Below, one piece after another: positions 1 through 11,466 of a stretch of DNA of 64,000 nucleotides. Location of the stretch: assembly GCA_003278095.1 (NCBI GenBank), contig QCHB01000006.1:94222-158221 (forward strand). Reading direction: 5' to 3'. The notes below the pieces were generated by a model that saw nothing but the letters and a program-made list of their open reading frames with translations, was not told the DNA's origin and did no database searches. The DNA comes from SAR116 cluster bacterium AG-390-L20 (GTDB lineage Bacteria > Pseudomonadota > Alphaproteobacteria > Puniceispirillales > Marisalimonadaceae). A program made the position numbers and the translations under genes. Within the stretch, counting starts at the first letter, position 1. Each line of letters begins with the position of its first letter.

Positions 1-143
1 TTCAAAGGGGCTTAGATAGTGAACAAGCTACATCATTAATTGTAAATGGTTTTTGTAAAGAAGTAATGAAAGAGTTGCCAATGGAGTTTGCAGTAGAAGC
101 CCAAAAACTAATCGGAATAAGTTTAGAGGGTTCTGTAGGTTAA
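1..143 (+). CDS. sufB: SufB, Fe-S cluster scaffold subunit (3' end only)
   Basis: Only the last 46 codons are present; the gene enters from the left edge in the frame starting at base 3 and stops with TAA at 141-143. The residues include [22 protein letters not shown] and a terminal LEGSVG, which match the conserved C-terminus of SufB. SufB is the scaffold on which the SufBC2D complex assembles Fe-S clusters in the cytoplasm. sufC follows 33 bp downstream, as expected for a suf operon. Confident from motif and context, although most of the protein is outside the window. Confidence 0.93.
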   Translation, partial: QRGLDSEQATSLIVNGFCKEVMKELPMEFAVEAQKLIGISLEGSVG

Positions 144-176
144 CCGAACTAATAAACTATTTTAAATGGAATTGAT

Positions 177-929
177 ATGTCATTACTTGAAATCAAAAAT
201 GCTCATCTAAAACTTGATGATAAAAATATTCTCAACGGGGTTTCTTTATCAGTTAACAAAGGAGAAGTTCACGCCATCATGGGACCTAACGGTTCGGGTA
301 AAAGTACTTTATCTTATATGTTAGCAGGACGAGATGGATATGAGTTAGAAAAAGGGGAAATTTTATTAGATGGAATTTCTTTATCAGAAATGGAAGCAGA
401 TGAAAGAGCAAGATCTGGTTTGTTTCTGGCTTTTCAATATCCTGTTGAATTGCCTGGTGTTGGAGGAATGAGTTTTTTAAGAGAGGCGGTTAACTCAAGA
501 AGGAAGTTTTTAGGCGAAGAGGAACTCGATCATTTAGCTTTTGTTAAGGAAGCAAGGAATGAAGCTTCAAAAATGTATGTCAAAGACGAAATGTTAAAAA
601 GAGCTGTAAATGTCGGATTTTCTGGTGGAGAAAAAAAACGGTTTGAGATTTTACAAATGGCAATGTTAAAACCAACAGTTTCTATTTTGGATGAAACTGA
701 CTCAGGTCTTGATGTTGATGCTCTCAAAATAGTTTCTGATGGTGTTAATGCACAGAGAAATAGTGATAATGCAATTGTTGTTATTACACACTATCAAAGG
801 TTATTAGATTATATTGTTCCCGATTTTGTTCATATTTTGTCTGACGGTGTCATTATCAAGTCAGGTGGCCCAGAATTAGCTCTAGAAGTTGAAAAAAATG
901 GTTACTCAGGTTTAATTAATGCAGCATAG
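177..929 (+). CDS. sufC: SufC, ATPase of the SufBCD complex
   Basis: A 250-residue ABC-type ATPase that powers Fe-S assembly on SufB/SufD in the cytoplasm. Walker A GPNGSGKS is at residues 36-43, the signature FSGGEKKR at 148-155 and Walker B with SILDETDSGLD at 169-179. There are no membrane segments, as expected for SufC rather than a transporter subunit. The length is the family norm. The 3' end overlaps the start of sufD by 11 bp, implying translational coupling. High confidence from motifs and from its position between sufB and sufD. Confidence 0.97.
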   Translation: MSLLEIKNAHLKLDDKNILNGVSLSVNKGEVHAIMGPNGSGKSTLSYMLAGRDGYELEKGEILLDGISLSEMEADERARSGLFLAFQYPVELPGVGGMSFLREAVNSRRKFLGEEELDHLAFVKEARNEASKMYVKDEMLKRAVNVGFSGGEKKRFEILQMAMLKPTVSILDETDSGLDVDALKIVSDGVNAQRNSDNAIVVITHYQRLLDYIVPDFVHILSDGVIIKSGGPELALEVEKNGYSGLINAA

Positions 930-2181
930 TATTAAAGACGATTATATCAATTCTATTAAAAATTATACTAATCAGTTTGAAGACACGAACTTTAGAAGAA
1001 TAGCATGTAATGATTTTAAAAATTGGCCTAGTCCTCGAGAAGAAACATGGAGATTAAGTAGATTAGGATCTTTATCTAGAAAAAAAATCAAGCCTATAAA
1101 TCCTAATTTAAAAAAGAACAATAATAATATATCAAACCTTATTGGATCAACAATTATTCAATTTATTGATGGTGCTTATCGAGAAGATTTATCCTCTAAA
1201 TTGCCTTCAGGGATTAATTTGTCAGTTCTTAGTGATAGTGAAAGTTTAAAGTATTTGCAAAAAATAAAAAAAAGTAATTTAAGTGATCATCCCTCTACAA
1301 ATGTTTCATTATCTTGCACTCCGTCAATAATAAAATTAACAGTATCAAAAGACATAAAAGTAAAAAATTTTCTTGAAATTATATATGAAGGTGGTGAAGA
1401 CAGCAAATCAGTTCATCCAGTCTTATATTTAGAATTGGAAGAGAATAGTAGTTTATATTTAATTGAACGATTTAATCATTTAACTTCATTGGTAATGCCA
1501 TTGCAACTTATTGAATTAAGAAATAAAGCTTCTTTAAATTCTATAAAAATATTTAACGATAATGAAAAAACATATAATTTATCTGCTAATTGTGTTTATT
1601 TGTCTAAAGAATCTTATTTAAATTCGTTTTCCTTGATAAAAGGTGGAATTTTTACTCGTTCAGAAACACATGCTTATTTAAATGGTTGCAATGCAAAATT
1701 AAACCTTAACGGTGTCTATATATCTTGTAACAAACAGCATCACGATCTAACTACAGCAATTTATCACGATGTACCAGATTGTACTTCTAAACAAATTGTA
1801 AGAGGTGTCCTTGGTGGAAAATCAACAGGTGTTTTCCAAGGTAAGGTTAGAGTTGCACAAGATGCTCAAAGAACTGATGGCCAACAAATGAGTAGAGCTA
1901 TTTTACTATCTGATACTGCAAGTGCTAATGCTAAACCTGAATTAGAAATTTATGCTGATGATGTGATTTGCGCGCATGGTGCCACAGTTGGCGAATTAGA
2001 TGATGATCAACTATTTTATCTCAATAGTAGAGGCGTTCCTATGGATAAGTCACGGGAAATACTTATTAAAGCCTTTTTAGAAGATATGATCAATCAATCT
2101 GTCGATATTTCATTACATGATTTTGTGTTTAAAGAAGCAGAATTAGCCTTATCCTCAATTATAACCAAAGAAATATTATAA
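919..2181 (+). CDS. sufD: SufD, Fe-S cluster assembly scaffold partner
   Basis: A 420-residue protein. The N-terminal half is lysine/asparagine rich and poorly conserved. The C-terminal half carries the SufB/SufD beta-helix core: QIVRGVLGGKSTGVFQGKV, then DGQQMSRAILLSD, then KPELEIYADDVICAHGATVGELDDDQLFYLNSRG, which is characteristic of SufD. SufD pairs with SufB in the SufBC2D scaffold and aids iron acquisition. The ATG lies inside the end of sufC (11 bp overlap), and sufS follows after 1 bp. Clear family assignment. Confidence 0.95.
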   Translation: MQHSIKDDYINSIKNYTNQFEDTNFRRIACNDFKNWPSPREETWRLSRLGSLSRKKIKPINPNLKKNNNNISNLIGSTIIQFIDGAYREDLSSKLPSGINLSVLSDSESLKYLQKIKKSNLSDHPSTNVSLSCTPSIIKLTVSKDIKVKNFLEIIYEGGEDSKSVHPVLYLELEENSSLYLIERFNHLTSLVMPLQLIELRNKASLNSIKIFNDNEKTYNLSANCVYLSKESYLNSFSLIKGGIFTRSETHAYLNGCNAKLNLNGVYISCNKQHHDLTTAIYHDVPDCTSKQIVRGVLGGKSTGVFQGKVRVAQDAQRTDGQQMSRAILLSDTASANAKPELEIYADDVICAHGATVGELDDDQLFYLNSRGVPMDKSREILIKAFLEDMINQSVDISLHDFVFKEAELALSSIITKEIL

Positions 2182-2182
2182 A

Positions 2183-3406
2183 ATGAAACCTTACGACTTA
2201 CAGCAAATTAGAGGCCAATTCCCAGCTTTAAATAGACAAGTTTGGAATAAACCACTTGTATACCTTGACTCTGCTGCATCTATGCAAAAACCTAGAAAAG
2301 TTTTAGAAGCTATAAATAAAAATTATTCATATAATTACTCAAATGTTCACAGAGGTTTGCATAAATTGTCTGAAGAGGCCACTTCTAGTTATGAAGGTGC
2401 CAGAAAAAAAGTAGCCAATTTTATAAATTGTAATGAACAGGAAGTTGTTTTTACCTCAGGTGCTACAGCTGCAATAAATTTAGTTGCATATAGCTGGGGA
2501 ATGAAAAATATATTGCCTGGAGATGAAATAATAATCACAATTGCAGAACATCATGCAAATATTGTACCTTGGCAACTTATTGCAGAACAGAAAGGTGCAA
2601 GTATTTTAGCCGCAGAGATTGACCCTAATATGGATTTTGACGCAGGTGTTATAAAAAAATTAGTTACTGATAAAACTAAGGTTGTTGCTTTCCCGCACGT
2701 GTCTAACGTTTTAGGAACCACCTTCCCAGTTAAGGAAATTTGTAAAATTGCTAAAGATTGTGGTGCAATGAGTATTGTTGATGGGTGCCAAGGTGTTATT
2801 CATGAAAAAGTAGATATGGTTGACTTAGGATGTGATTTTTATTGTTTTTCTGGTCATAAGTTGTATGGACCTACTGGTATTGGCATACTGTTTGGTAAAT
2901 ATAAAATATTAAAAGAAATGCCACCTTTTTTAGGTGGTGGAGATATGATAGATGTAGTTAGAATAGAAAAATCAACTTTTGCAGATCCTCCTCTTAGATT
3001 TGAAGCGGGCACACCACCTATTGTAGAAGCAATAGCTTTGGGAGAAGCAATTGATTGGGTTTTAGAAGTTGGTATTGATAAAATTGGGGCTCACGAAAAA
3101 AATATAATTGATTATGGGACCGCCTTATTAGATTCTATTGACGGCGTAAATGTTTTTGGAAAAGCCCCTAGTAAAACAGGTGTGATTTCCTTCACTATGG
3201 ATTGTGCCCATTCACATGATATAGCAACAATTATTGACAGGGAGGGTATAGCTGTAAGAGCAGGCCACCATTGTGCGCAACCATTAATGGATGCATTTAA
3301 TTTAGTATCTACAACCAGGGCTTCTGTTGGGGCATATTCAACAAAAGAAGACTTTGATAAATTAGCTCAGTCTCTAAATAAAGTAAAAAAGATCTTTGGT
3401 GTTTGA
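2183..3406 (+). CDS. sufS: SufS, cysteine desulfurase (group II)
   Basis: A 407-residue PLP enzyme that takes sulfur from cysteine, leaving alanine, and feeds it to SufBCD. The PLP lysine is K226 in SGHKLYGP. The persulfide cysteine is C364 in RAGHHCAQP, in the short group II active-site context. The N-terminus FPALNRQVWNKPLVYLDSAA is typical of SufS. It is an operon member, 1 bp after sufD and 1 bp before the most likely start of the next gene. No SufE or SufU partner is visible; it may lie elsewhere. Confidence 0.96.
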   Translation: MKPYDLQQIRGQFPALNRQVWNKPLVYLDSAASMQKPRKVLEAINKNYSYNYSNVHRGLHKLSEEATSSYEGARKKVANFINCNEQEVVFTSGATAAINLVAYSWGMKNILPGDEIIITIAEHHANIVPWQLIAEQKGASILAAEIDPNMDFDAGVIKKLVTDKTKVVAFPHVSNVLGTTFPVKEICKIAKDCGAMSIVDGCQGVIHEKVDMVDLGCDFYCFSGHKLYGPTGIGILFGKYKILKEMPPFLGGGDMIDVVRIEKSTFADPPLRFEAGTPPIVEAIALGEAIDWVLEVGIDKIGAHEKNIIDYGTALLDSIDGVNVFGKAPSKTGVISFTMDCAHSHDIATIIDREGIAVRAGHHCAQPLMDAFNLVSTTRASVGAYSTKEDFDKLAQSLNKVKKIFGV

Positions 3407-3407
3407 A

Positions 3408-3824
3408 ATGAGTGATTCTGAAAACCTTCCTTTATCAGCATTTATGCCACATCATCCATCTTCTGATCCGCATGCCCCATTTACGGCTAAAGCTGGTAAA
3501 AAAAATAATATATGTACTAGAAAAATAGAACTTTCAGAGGTTAAAAAATGTATTGAAACTATTTATGATCCAGAAATACCAGTTAACATTTATGATTTAG
3601 GCCTTATTTATGATATTAATTTATTAGAAAATAATGATATTAAAATTAAAATGTCTCTCACAGCTCCAGGTTGTCCCGTCGCTGGAGAAATGCCTGGACA
3701 AGTTGCTGACACAATTGCGAAAATAGATGATGTAGGCTTAATTGAAGTCGAACTCGTATGGGAACCTGCCTGGACAAAGGATAGAATGAGTGAAGATGCA
3801 AAAATGGCTCTTGATATACATTAA
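3408..3824 (+). CDS. sufT: SufT-like DUF59 Fe-S assembly factor
   Basis: About 138 residues. The core is a DUF59/MIP18 domain: EVKKCIETIYDPEIPVNIYDLGLIY, then LTAPGCPVAGEMPGQV, then ELVWEPAWTKDRMSEDAK. In suf operons such proteins (SufT/PaaD-like) help mature or transfer Fe-S clusters to clients. The reading frame can be extended to a TTG at 3396 inside sufS, but the ATG at 3408 right after the sufS stop is the simpler start. The first 40 residues are a low-complexity extension not needed for the fold. The exact biochemical role is inferred from family and context. Confidence 0.85.
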   Translation: MSDSENLPLSAFMPHHPSSDPHAPFTAKAGKKNNICTRKIELSEVKKCIETIYDPEIPVNIYDLGLIYDINLLENNDIKIKMSLTAPGCPVAGEMPGQVADTIAKIDDVGLIEVELVWEPAWTKDRMSEDAKMALDIH

Positions 3825-3841
3825 TTTTGAAGGAGTTTATA

Positions 3842-4192
3842 ATGACTAATAAAAATAAGCCATTGTTAACCTTAACCGAAGCTGCCGCTAATAGGGTTAA
3901 AACACTAATGAAAGATACTAAATCAGAAGTAATAGGACTTCGGATTGGTATTAAAACTGCTGGTTGTTCAGGAATGAAATACAACGTTGAGTATGCCACA
4001 GAAATAAAACCCTTTGAAGAGAAAATTATTTCTAAAGACATTGTTATATGTATTGATCCAGCGGCAATTATGTTTTTAATTGGATCTGAGATGGATTATA
4101 AAGAACAAAAGTTTAGTTCAGGTTTTGAGTTTTCTAATCCAAATGAAATTGCCCGTTGCGGTTGTGGTGAAAGCTTTACCGTAGCTCAATAG
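3842..4192 (+). CDS. sufA: SufA/IscA A-type Fe-S carrier
   Basis: A 116-residue A-type carrier with the three conserved cysteines C42 (TAGCSGMKY), C106 and C108 (RCGCGESF), giving the standard C-X63-C-X-C spacing. It carries assembled Fe-S clusters from SufBCD to apo-proteins. The start is the ATG at 3842, which sits 6 bp behind a good AAGGAG site at 3830-3835; the open frame upstream to TTG 3827 would include that ribosome site and is rejected. It is the last small gene of the suf cluster, 24 bp before the Atm1-type exporter. Confidence 0.93.
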   Translation: MTNKNKPLLTLTEAAANRVKTLMKDTKSEVIGLRIGIKTAGCSGMKYNVEYATEIKPFEEKIISKDIVICIDPAAIMFLIGSEMDYKEQKFSSGFEFSNPNEIARCGCGESFTVAQ

Positions 4193-4216
4193 CAATAAAT
4201 TTAAAGGCTATCTTTC

Positions 4217-6013
4217 ATGAAAAATGCTGATGCATTTTCTTCAAATACTAAAATTTTCACTCCCCTTAAAACACTAAAGGAACTGCTAAGATTTGTTGCA
4301 CCTAAAGGCAATAAAGAAATGCCATTTAGGATATTCTTAGCATTTATTTTTTTATTTTTGGCAACAATAGTAACAGTTTATACACCATTTTTATATGGGA
4401 AAGCTGTAGATCTTGTATCCGAGGGAAAAGAAGTAAATTTAAATCTACTTTGGTTTGTTACAGGCTCTTACGCCTTAGCTAGGCTTGGACAAGTTTTTTT
4501 TGATGAAGCAAAAGAGTTCGTTTTTGCAAGAGTTGCTCAAAAAGCAGTAAGAGGCGCTGCATTAAAAGCTTTTCAGCATTTGCATAATTTGTCTCTTTCT
4601 TTTCATCTTAATAGGCAGACTGGCGGTTTAACAAGAGCTATTGATAGGGGATCTAAAGGGATAGAATTTTTATTAAGGTTCGCAGCTTTTGAAATTGTTC
4701 CTGTTTTAGTTGAATTAATAGCAGTAGGCATAGTTTTATGGGCAACATTCGGCTTGGCGTATGCAGCAGTCACTGTAACAACAGTAATAATTTATATTAT
4801 TTATACAATAAAGGTAACTGAGTGGAGAATTGGAATTAGACGAAAAATGAATCTTGCTGACGAAAATGCATCTACAAAAGCCATAGATAGTTTGTTAAAT
4901 TTTGAAACTGTAAAATATTTTAATTCTGAAAAAATAGAGGCGGATAGATTTGATAATGCAATGAAATCATATGAAGATTCTGCTGTTAAAGCTAGAGCTT
5001 CCTTATCAGTTGTTAATATTGGTCAAGGAGGAATAATTGCGATTGGACTCTTCCTAATTATGGGAATGGCTGGAGAAGACATTGCAAGTGAAAAAATGTC
5101 AATTGGAGATTTTGTAGTTGTAAATACTTTTTTGTTACAATTATATTTGCCCTTGAATTTTTTAGGTTTTGTTTACAGAGAGATCAGACAATCTTTATTA
5201 GACATTGGTAGGATGTTTGCTTTAGTTGATGAGGTGCCAGATATTGTCGACAAAGACAATGCTTATGATCTTGATGTACATAGCGGCAAAATAGAGTTTA
5301 AAAATATAAAATTTTCATTTGGAAATAGGGTAATTTTAAAAAACCTAAGTTTTGTTGTAAACCCAGGTCATAAAGTGGCGATAGTTGGTCCTACTGGAGC
5401 TGGCAAATCTACAATTTCAAAACTTCTATTTAGATTCTATGATCCTTCTTCTGGTATCATTTCGATAGATAACCAAAATATAAAAGATGTTACTCAAAGT
5501 TCATTAAGATCTAATATTGGAGTTGTTCCTCAGGATACAGTTTTATTCAACGATACTATAAAGTATAATATTGCTTATTCTAAGCCTGGAGCATCTATAG
5601 AAGAAATTAATAACGCAGCAAAACTATCATCTATTGACAGATTTATTGCTAACTTAGAAGTTGGGTATGACACGATTGTTGGTGAAAGAGGTCTGAAACT
5701 TTCAGGAGGAGAAAAGCAAAGAGTTGCCATAGCAAGAGCGCTTCTTAAAAATCCCAGAATTTTTATTTTTGATGAAGCAACGTCTGCTTTAGATTCAAAA
5801 ACAGAAAAATCAATAGAGAAATCTCTCAAAAAATTATCTAATAAAAATACTACTCTAGTTATAGCTCATAGATTATCAACAATTATAGATGCTGATAAAA
5901 TTATTGTTTTAGAGAACGGTATTATAGCAGAACAGGGAAGTCACAAAGAACTTATAAAGAAAAATGGCCTTTATGCAGAAATGTGGTTGAGACAACAAGA
6001 ACAGTTGAACTAA
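4217..6013 (+). CDS. atm1: Atm1-type ABC exporter (half-transporter)
   Basis: A 598-residue half-transporter with an N-terminal membrane domain (about residues 30-310) and a C-terminal nucleotide-binding domain. Walker A GPTGAGKST begins at G391, followed by LSGGEKQRVAIARAL and IFIFDEATSALD. The stretch DSLLNFETVKYFNSE and the N267-x-x-Q270 pair match Atm1/HMT1 transporters, in which the equivalent residues bind glutathione. Family members export glutathione-linked sulfur or metal compounds and connect Fe-S assembly with thiol balance. It sits 24 bp after sufA, so it is probably co-transcribed with the suf genes. It would act as a homodimer in the inner membrane. Confidence 0.9.
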   Translation: MKNADAFSSNTKIFTPLKTLKELLRFVAPKGNKEMPFRIFLAFIFLFLATIVTVYTPFLYGKAVDLVSEGKEVNLNLLWFVTGSYALARLGQVFFDEAKEFVFARVAQKAVRGAALKAFQHLHNLSLSFHLNRQTGGLTRAIDRGSKGIEFLLRFAAFEIVPVLVELIAVGIVLWATFGLAYAAVTVTTVIIYIIYTIKVTEWRIGIRRKMNLADENASTKAIDSLLNFETVKYFNSEKIEADRFDNAMKSYEDSAVKARASLSVVNIGQGGIIAIGLFLIMGMAGEDIASEKMSIGDFVVVNTFLLQLYLPLNFLGFVYREIRQSLLDIGRMFALVDEVPDIVDKDNAYDLDVHSGKIEFKNIKFSFGNRVILKNLSFVVNPGHKVAIVGPTGAGKSTISKLLFRFYDPSSGIISIDNQNIKDVTQSSLRSNIGVVPQDTVLFNDTIKYNIAYSKPGASIEEINNAAKLSSIDRFIANLEVGYDTIVGERGLKLSGGEKQRVAIARALLKNPRIFIFDEATSALDSKTEKSIEKSLKKLSNKNTTLVIAHRLSTIIDADKIIVLENGIIAEQGSHKELIKKNGLYAEMWLRQQEQLN

Positions 6014-6014
6014 T

Positions 6015-6809
6015 TTATCCAATCGAAAATTGTTCTTTTAAATATTTATCTTCCATGCTGTTGGTCTTATCGTAAAGAATGCGCAGGTTAATATTATGTT
6101 TTTGAGAAATAAACACTTTTTCAATATTCTTTACTTCTTTAGCATCAGCGCTAGCGCTAACTGGGCGAAGTTTTGAGTTGATTATATTAAACTCAACCAC
6201 AGATTTATTTTTAATTAATGCGCCTTTCCATCTTCTAGGCCTAAAAGGACTTATAGGAGTTAATGCCAGAAGTTCTGATCCAATTGGTAAGATTGGACCA
6301 TGAGCAGAAAGATTATAAGCAGTAGATCCCACTGGTGTTGCGACCATAACTCCATCACAAGTTAACTCATTCAATCTTTCTGTATTATCAATCTTTATGG
6401 AGATTATTGCGCTTTGGTGAGTTCTTCTAAAAATAGCTACCTCATTAATAGCAAGTTCAATATGCTTTTTATTCTTAGAGTCAATCACTATCATTTCTAG
6501 AGGATGAACAATTATTTCATTTGCATCTTTTAATCGATCGATTAAATTTAACTTTTGAAATTCATTCATTAAAAAACCAATATTACCTCTGTTGAGTCCA
6601 AAAACAGGTATGTTGTATGTAATACTTTCTCTCATAGCAGCAAGCATCGCCCCGTCACCTCCAACTGCAACAATTACTTCTGCTTTAGAAAGCTCTACCT
6701 GTCCGTATAAATTAAGAAGTTCGTCCGCTACTACTTTAGCTTTTTTATTTTTTGCTATGTGAAAATGAATTTTCAAAGATTTTACCCTTTTTGTGGTATT
6801 CTTAATCAT
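6015..6809 (-). CDS. nadK: NAD kinase
   Basis: A 264-residue NAD kinase that makes NADP from NAD with ATP or polyphosphate. It has the GGDGAMLAAM motif with the catalytic aspartate, NRGNIGFLMNE for nucleotide binding, and TPVGSTAYNLSAHGPI, the second conserved NAD-kinase motif. The stop is 1 bp from the stop of the convergent Atm1-type gene. It is transcribed away from kdsD; the two starts are about 40 bp apart, so this gap must hold both promoters. Confidence 0.95.
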   Translation of the reverse strand: MIKNTTKRVKSLKIHFHIAKNKKAKVVADELLNLYGQVELSKAEVIVAVGGDGAMLAAMRESITYNIPVFGLNRGNIGFLMNEFQKLNLIDRLKDANEIIVHPLEMIVIDSKNKKHIELAINEVAIFRRTHQSAIISIKIDNTERLNELTCDGVMVATPVGSTAYNLSAHGPILPIGSELLALTPISPFRPRRWKGALIKNKSVVEFNIINSKLRPVSASADAKEVKNIEKVFISQKHNINLRILYDKTNSMEDKYLKEQFSIG

Positions 6810-6847
6810 TTAAAGTTAAAACATCTTCATATTAAAGGGTGATCAAA

Positions 6848-7783
6848 ATGAAAGCAATAGAAACAGCACTTAGCTTAACCCAAGCTTACAAATTAGGTAT
6901 AGAAAGATTTGAAAAAATGCTTGGAGATGAATTTTCTAAAGCAATCGAATTAATGAATAAGACTAATGAGCATATAATAATTTGTGGCATGGGCAAGTCA
7001 GGCCTTGTTGGAAGAAAAATATCATCCACTCTCGCATCTACGGGAACACCAAGCATTTTTCTTCATCCTGCTGAGGCTATTCACGGTGACTTAGGAAAAG
7101 TTCAAAAAAAATCTATAGTATTATTGATTTCGTATTCTGGTGAAACAGAAGAAATTATTGCACTCATACCAGCATTTAAAAGACTTAATGTTACTATAGT
7201 TGCTCTTACAGGTGTAAAAGATTCAACTTTGGCATCTAAAGCAGATATTATTCTAGATACTTCTGTAGACAGAGAGGCTTGTCCATTAAATTTAGCTCCA
7301 ACTACTTCTACAATGATAACTATGGTCTTAGGGGATGCTTTAGCAGTTTCATTAATGGAATTAAAAAATTTTAAGCAAGAGGATTTTGCATTAACCCATC
7401 CAGGCGGTTCATTAGGAAAGAGACTGCTTTCGTCGGTAAAAGATGAAATGAAGCAAAGTAACTTACCGTTTATTTGCCAAGATTCTAGCGTTCAAGATGT
7501 ATTGGTTATAATGACTGAAGGGCGTCTTGGTCTAGCATTAGTTGGAACTAAAGAAAATTTAATTGGTGTTATTACAGACGGTGATATAAGAAGAGCTTTA
7601 ATTGATAAAAGTAATTTTTCTGAATTAAAAGCAGCAGATTTAATGAATAAAAATCCTTTGACTGCACTTGAAACTGATAATTTACAATTGGCTGAAAATC
7701 GGATGAGAGAAGCAAAAGTTCAATGTTTAATAGTTAAAAATAAAATTAATGATGTTGTAGGTGTTATTCAAATTTTTGAATAA
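6848..7783 (+). CDS. kdsD: KdsD, D-arabinose-5-phosphate isomerase
   Basis: About 311 residues: an N-terminal SIS domain (GMGKSGLVGRKISSTLASTGTPS, HPAEAIHGDLG, SYSGETEEI) followed by two CBS repeats. It interconverts ribulose-5-phosphate and arabinose-5-phosphate, the first step to KDO in lipopolysaccharide. The ATG at 6848 is preferred because AAAGGG lies 9 bp upstream; an in-frame GTG at 6839 would use part of that site. queA follows 16 bp downstream. The metal-binding histidines of the SIS site appear intact. Confidence 0.92.
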   Translation: MKAIETALSLTQAYKLGIERFEKMLGDEFSKAIELMNKTNEHIIICGMGKSGLVGRKISSTLASTGTPSIFLHPAEAIHGDLGKVQKKSIVLLISYSGETEEIIALIPAFKRLNVTIVALTGVKDSTLASKADIILDTSVDREACPLNLAPTTSTMITMVLGDALAVSLMELKNFKQEDFALTHPGGSLGKRLLSSVKDEMKQSNLPFICQDSSVQDVLVIMTEGRLGLALVGTKENLIGVITDGDIRRALIDKSNFSELKAADLMNKNPLTALETDNLQLAENRMREAKVQCLIVKNKINDVVGVIQIFE

Positions 7784-7799
7784 CTAGATTGTTTAGCTA

Positions 7800-9972
<2,173 letters not shown>

Positions 9973-9988
9973 TCGTAATTTTTTTAGT

Positions 9989-11113
9989 ATGAAAAAAAAT
10001 GTAGAAAATAAATTAATTAAAGAGTTAGCCAAAGAATTTGAATTCGACGTATGTAAAATTACAGATGCTAAACTGCCTTTGTCGGCTGCTCTGAGATTAA
10101 AAGAATTTATTGATTCAGGCTTTCATGGTGAAATGAAATGGATGGAAGATACTTTTGAAAGAAGAAAATCTCCTATTAATTTATGGGGAGAGGCAAAATC
10201 TGCAATAATTCTTGGCTTAAATTATGGTCCTAAAACCAATCCTTTAGAAAAAAATAATTACAAGAATATTGGAAATATATCAGTATATGCGCAAGGTAAT
10301 GATTATCATAGTCTTATAAAAGGAAGGCTTAAAGTACTTTCTAGCAAATTAATTTCTAAATTAAATACAAAAAATAAAATTAAAATTAAGGTATTTGTTG
10401 ATACAGCCCCAATTATGGAGAAACCATTAGCTGAAAAAGCTGGATTGGGATGGCAGGGAAAACATACTAACTTAGTTTCAAGAGACTTTGGTTCATGGCT
10501 TTTTTTAGGTGTAATTCTTATAAATAAATCACTTGAGTATGATGCTCCTGAGAATAATAATTGTGGTTCCTGCAATAAATGTATTGCTATCTGCCCAACT
10601 AATGCATTTGACGCACCAAATAAGTTAGACGCGACAAAGTGCATTTCTTACTTAACCATCGAAAATAAAGATATTATTCCAAAAAAATATAGGGTAGCGA
10701 TTGGAAATAAGGTATTTGGATGTGATGATTGTTTAGCAATTTGCCCTTGGAACAAATATGCAAAGAAGACTCAAGAGATAAAATTTAATGATAATAAATT
10801 TAACTTTGATTTATTAAAATTGTTAAAACTTTCTGATCAAGATTTCAGGAATGAATTTTCAGGTTCTCCAATCAAGAGAATAGGAAGAGATCGATTTATA
10901 AGAAATTGTTGTATAGCCACTGGCAATAGTAAAAATGAAAAGCTTGTGCCTAGTCTAATTAATTTATTGATGAACGATAAGTCTTCTTTAGTAAGAGGAG
11001 CTGCAGTATGGGCCGTTCAACAAATAGCAAATAAACAAATATTATTGAAAACAAAAATACAACATCTAAACTTTGAGAAAGAAACAAGTGTCATAGATGA
11101 GTGGTATACTTAA
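9989..11113 (+). CDS. queG: QueG, epoxyqueuosine reductase (cobalamin-dependent)
   Basis: 374 residues. It reduces epoxyqueuosine to queuosine in tRNA using cobalamin and two [4Fe-4S] clusters. The N-terminal cobalamin-binding half (FHGEMKWM, RRKSPINLWGEAKS) is followed by cysteine motifs CGSCNKCIAICP and CDDCLAICPWNK, then HEAT-like repeats near the C-terminus. It closes the queA-tgt-queG cluster 16 bp after tgt. It links this operon to the B12-riboswitch locus near 47.4 kb, because QueG needs cobalamin. The stop is 3 bp from the stop of convergent glnK. Confidence 0.94.
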   Translation: MKKNVENKLIKELAKEFEFDVCKITDAKLPLSAALRLKEFIDSGFHGEMKWMEDTFERRKSPINLWGEAKSAIILGLNYGPKTNPLEKNNYKNIGNISVYAQGNDYHSLIKGRLKVLSSKLISKLNTKNKIKIKVFVDTAPIMEKPLAEKAGLGWQGKHTNLVSRDFGSWLFLGVILINKSLEYDAPENNNCGSCNKCIAICPTNAFDAPNKLDATKCISYLTIENKDIIPKKYRVAIGNKVFGCDDCLAICPWNKYAKKTQEIKFNDNKFNFDLLKLLKLSDQDFRNEFSGSPIKRIGRDRFIRNCCIATGNSKNEKLVPSLINLLMNDKSSLVRGAAVWAVQQIANKQILLKTKIQHLNFEKETSVIDEWYT

Positions 11114-11116
11114 CAC

Positions 11117-11455
11117 CTATAATGCATTATTTTCAGTTTCTCCTGTCCTTATTCTAGTCGCGCTGTGAAGATCTAAGACAAATATCTTTCCATCTCCTAT
11201 TTGTCCAGTTGAAGCACTCTGGAGTAATGCTTCATGCACAGCTTCTTGCATTTCATCTGGAACAGCTATCTCAATTTTGAGTTTGGGTACAAACGAAACA
11301 CTATACTCTGCTCCTCTATAAATTTCTGTTTGACCTCTTTGCCTCCCAAACCCACGAACTTCAGAGGCTGTCAAACCTTCAACTCCAATTTCTGTTAGAG
11401 CATTTCTGACATCGTCTAATTTAAAAGGCTTAATTATAGCAATAAAATATTTCAT
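11117..11455 (-). CDS. glnK: GlnK, PII nitrogen regulator
   Basis: A 112-residue PII protein. The T-loop carries Y51 (YRGAEYSVSF), the usual uridylylation site, and GDGKIFVLDLHSATRIRTGE matches the PII C-terminal signature. Lying 11 bp downstream of amtB on the same strand, it is best called GlnK, which binds and blocks AmtB when nitrogen is plentiful. A second PII gene (35796-36134) sits with glnA and is called GlnB by the same logic. Regulation by the uridylyltransferase GlnD is inferred from the conserved tyrosine. Confidence 0.92.
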   Translation of the reverse strand: MKYFIAIIKPFKLDDVRNALTEIGVEGLTASEVRGFGRQRGQTEIYRGAEYSVSFVPKLKIEIAVPDEMQEAVHEALLQSASTGQIGDGKIFVLDLHSATRIRTGETENNAL

Positions 11456-11466
11456 AATTTTAATCC

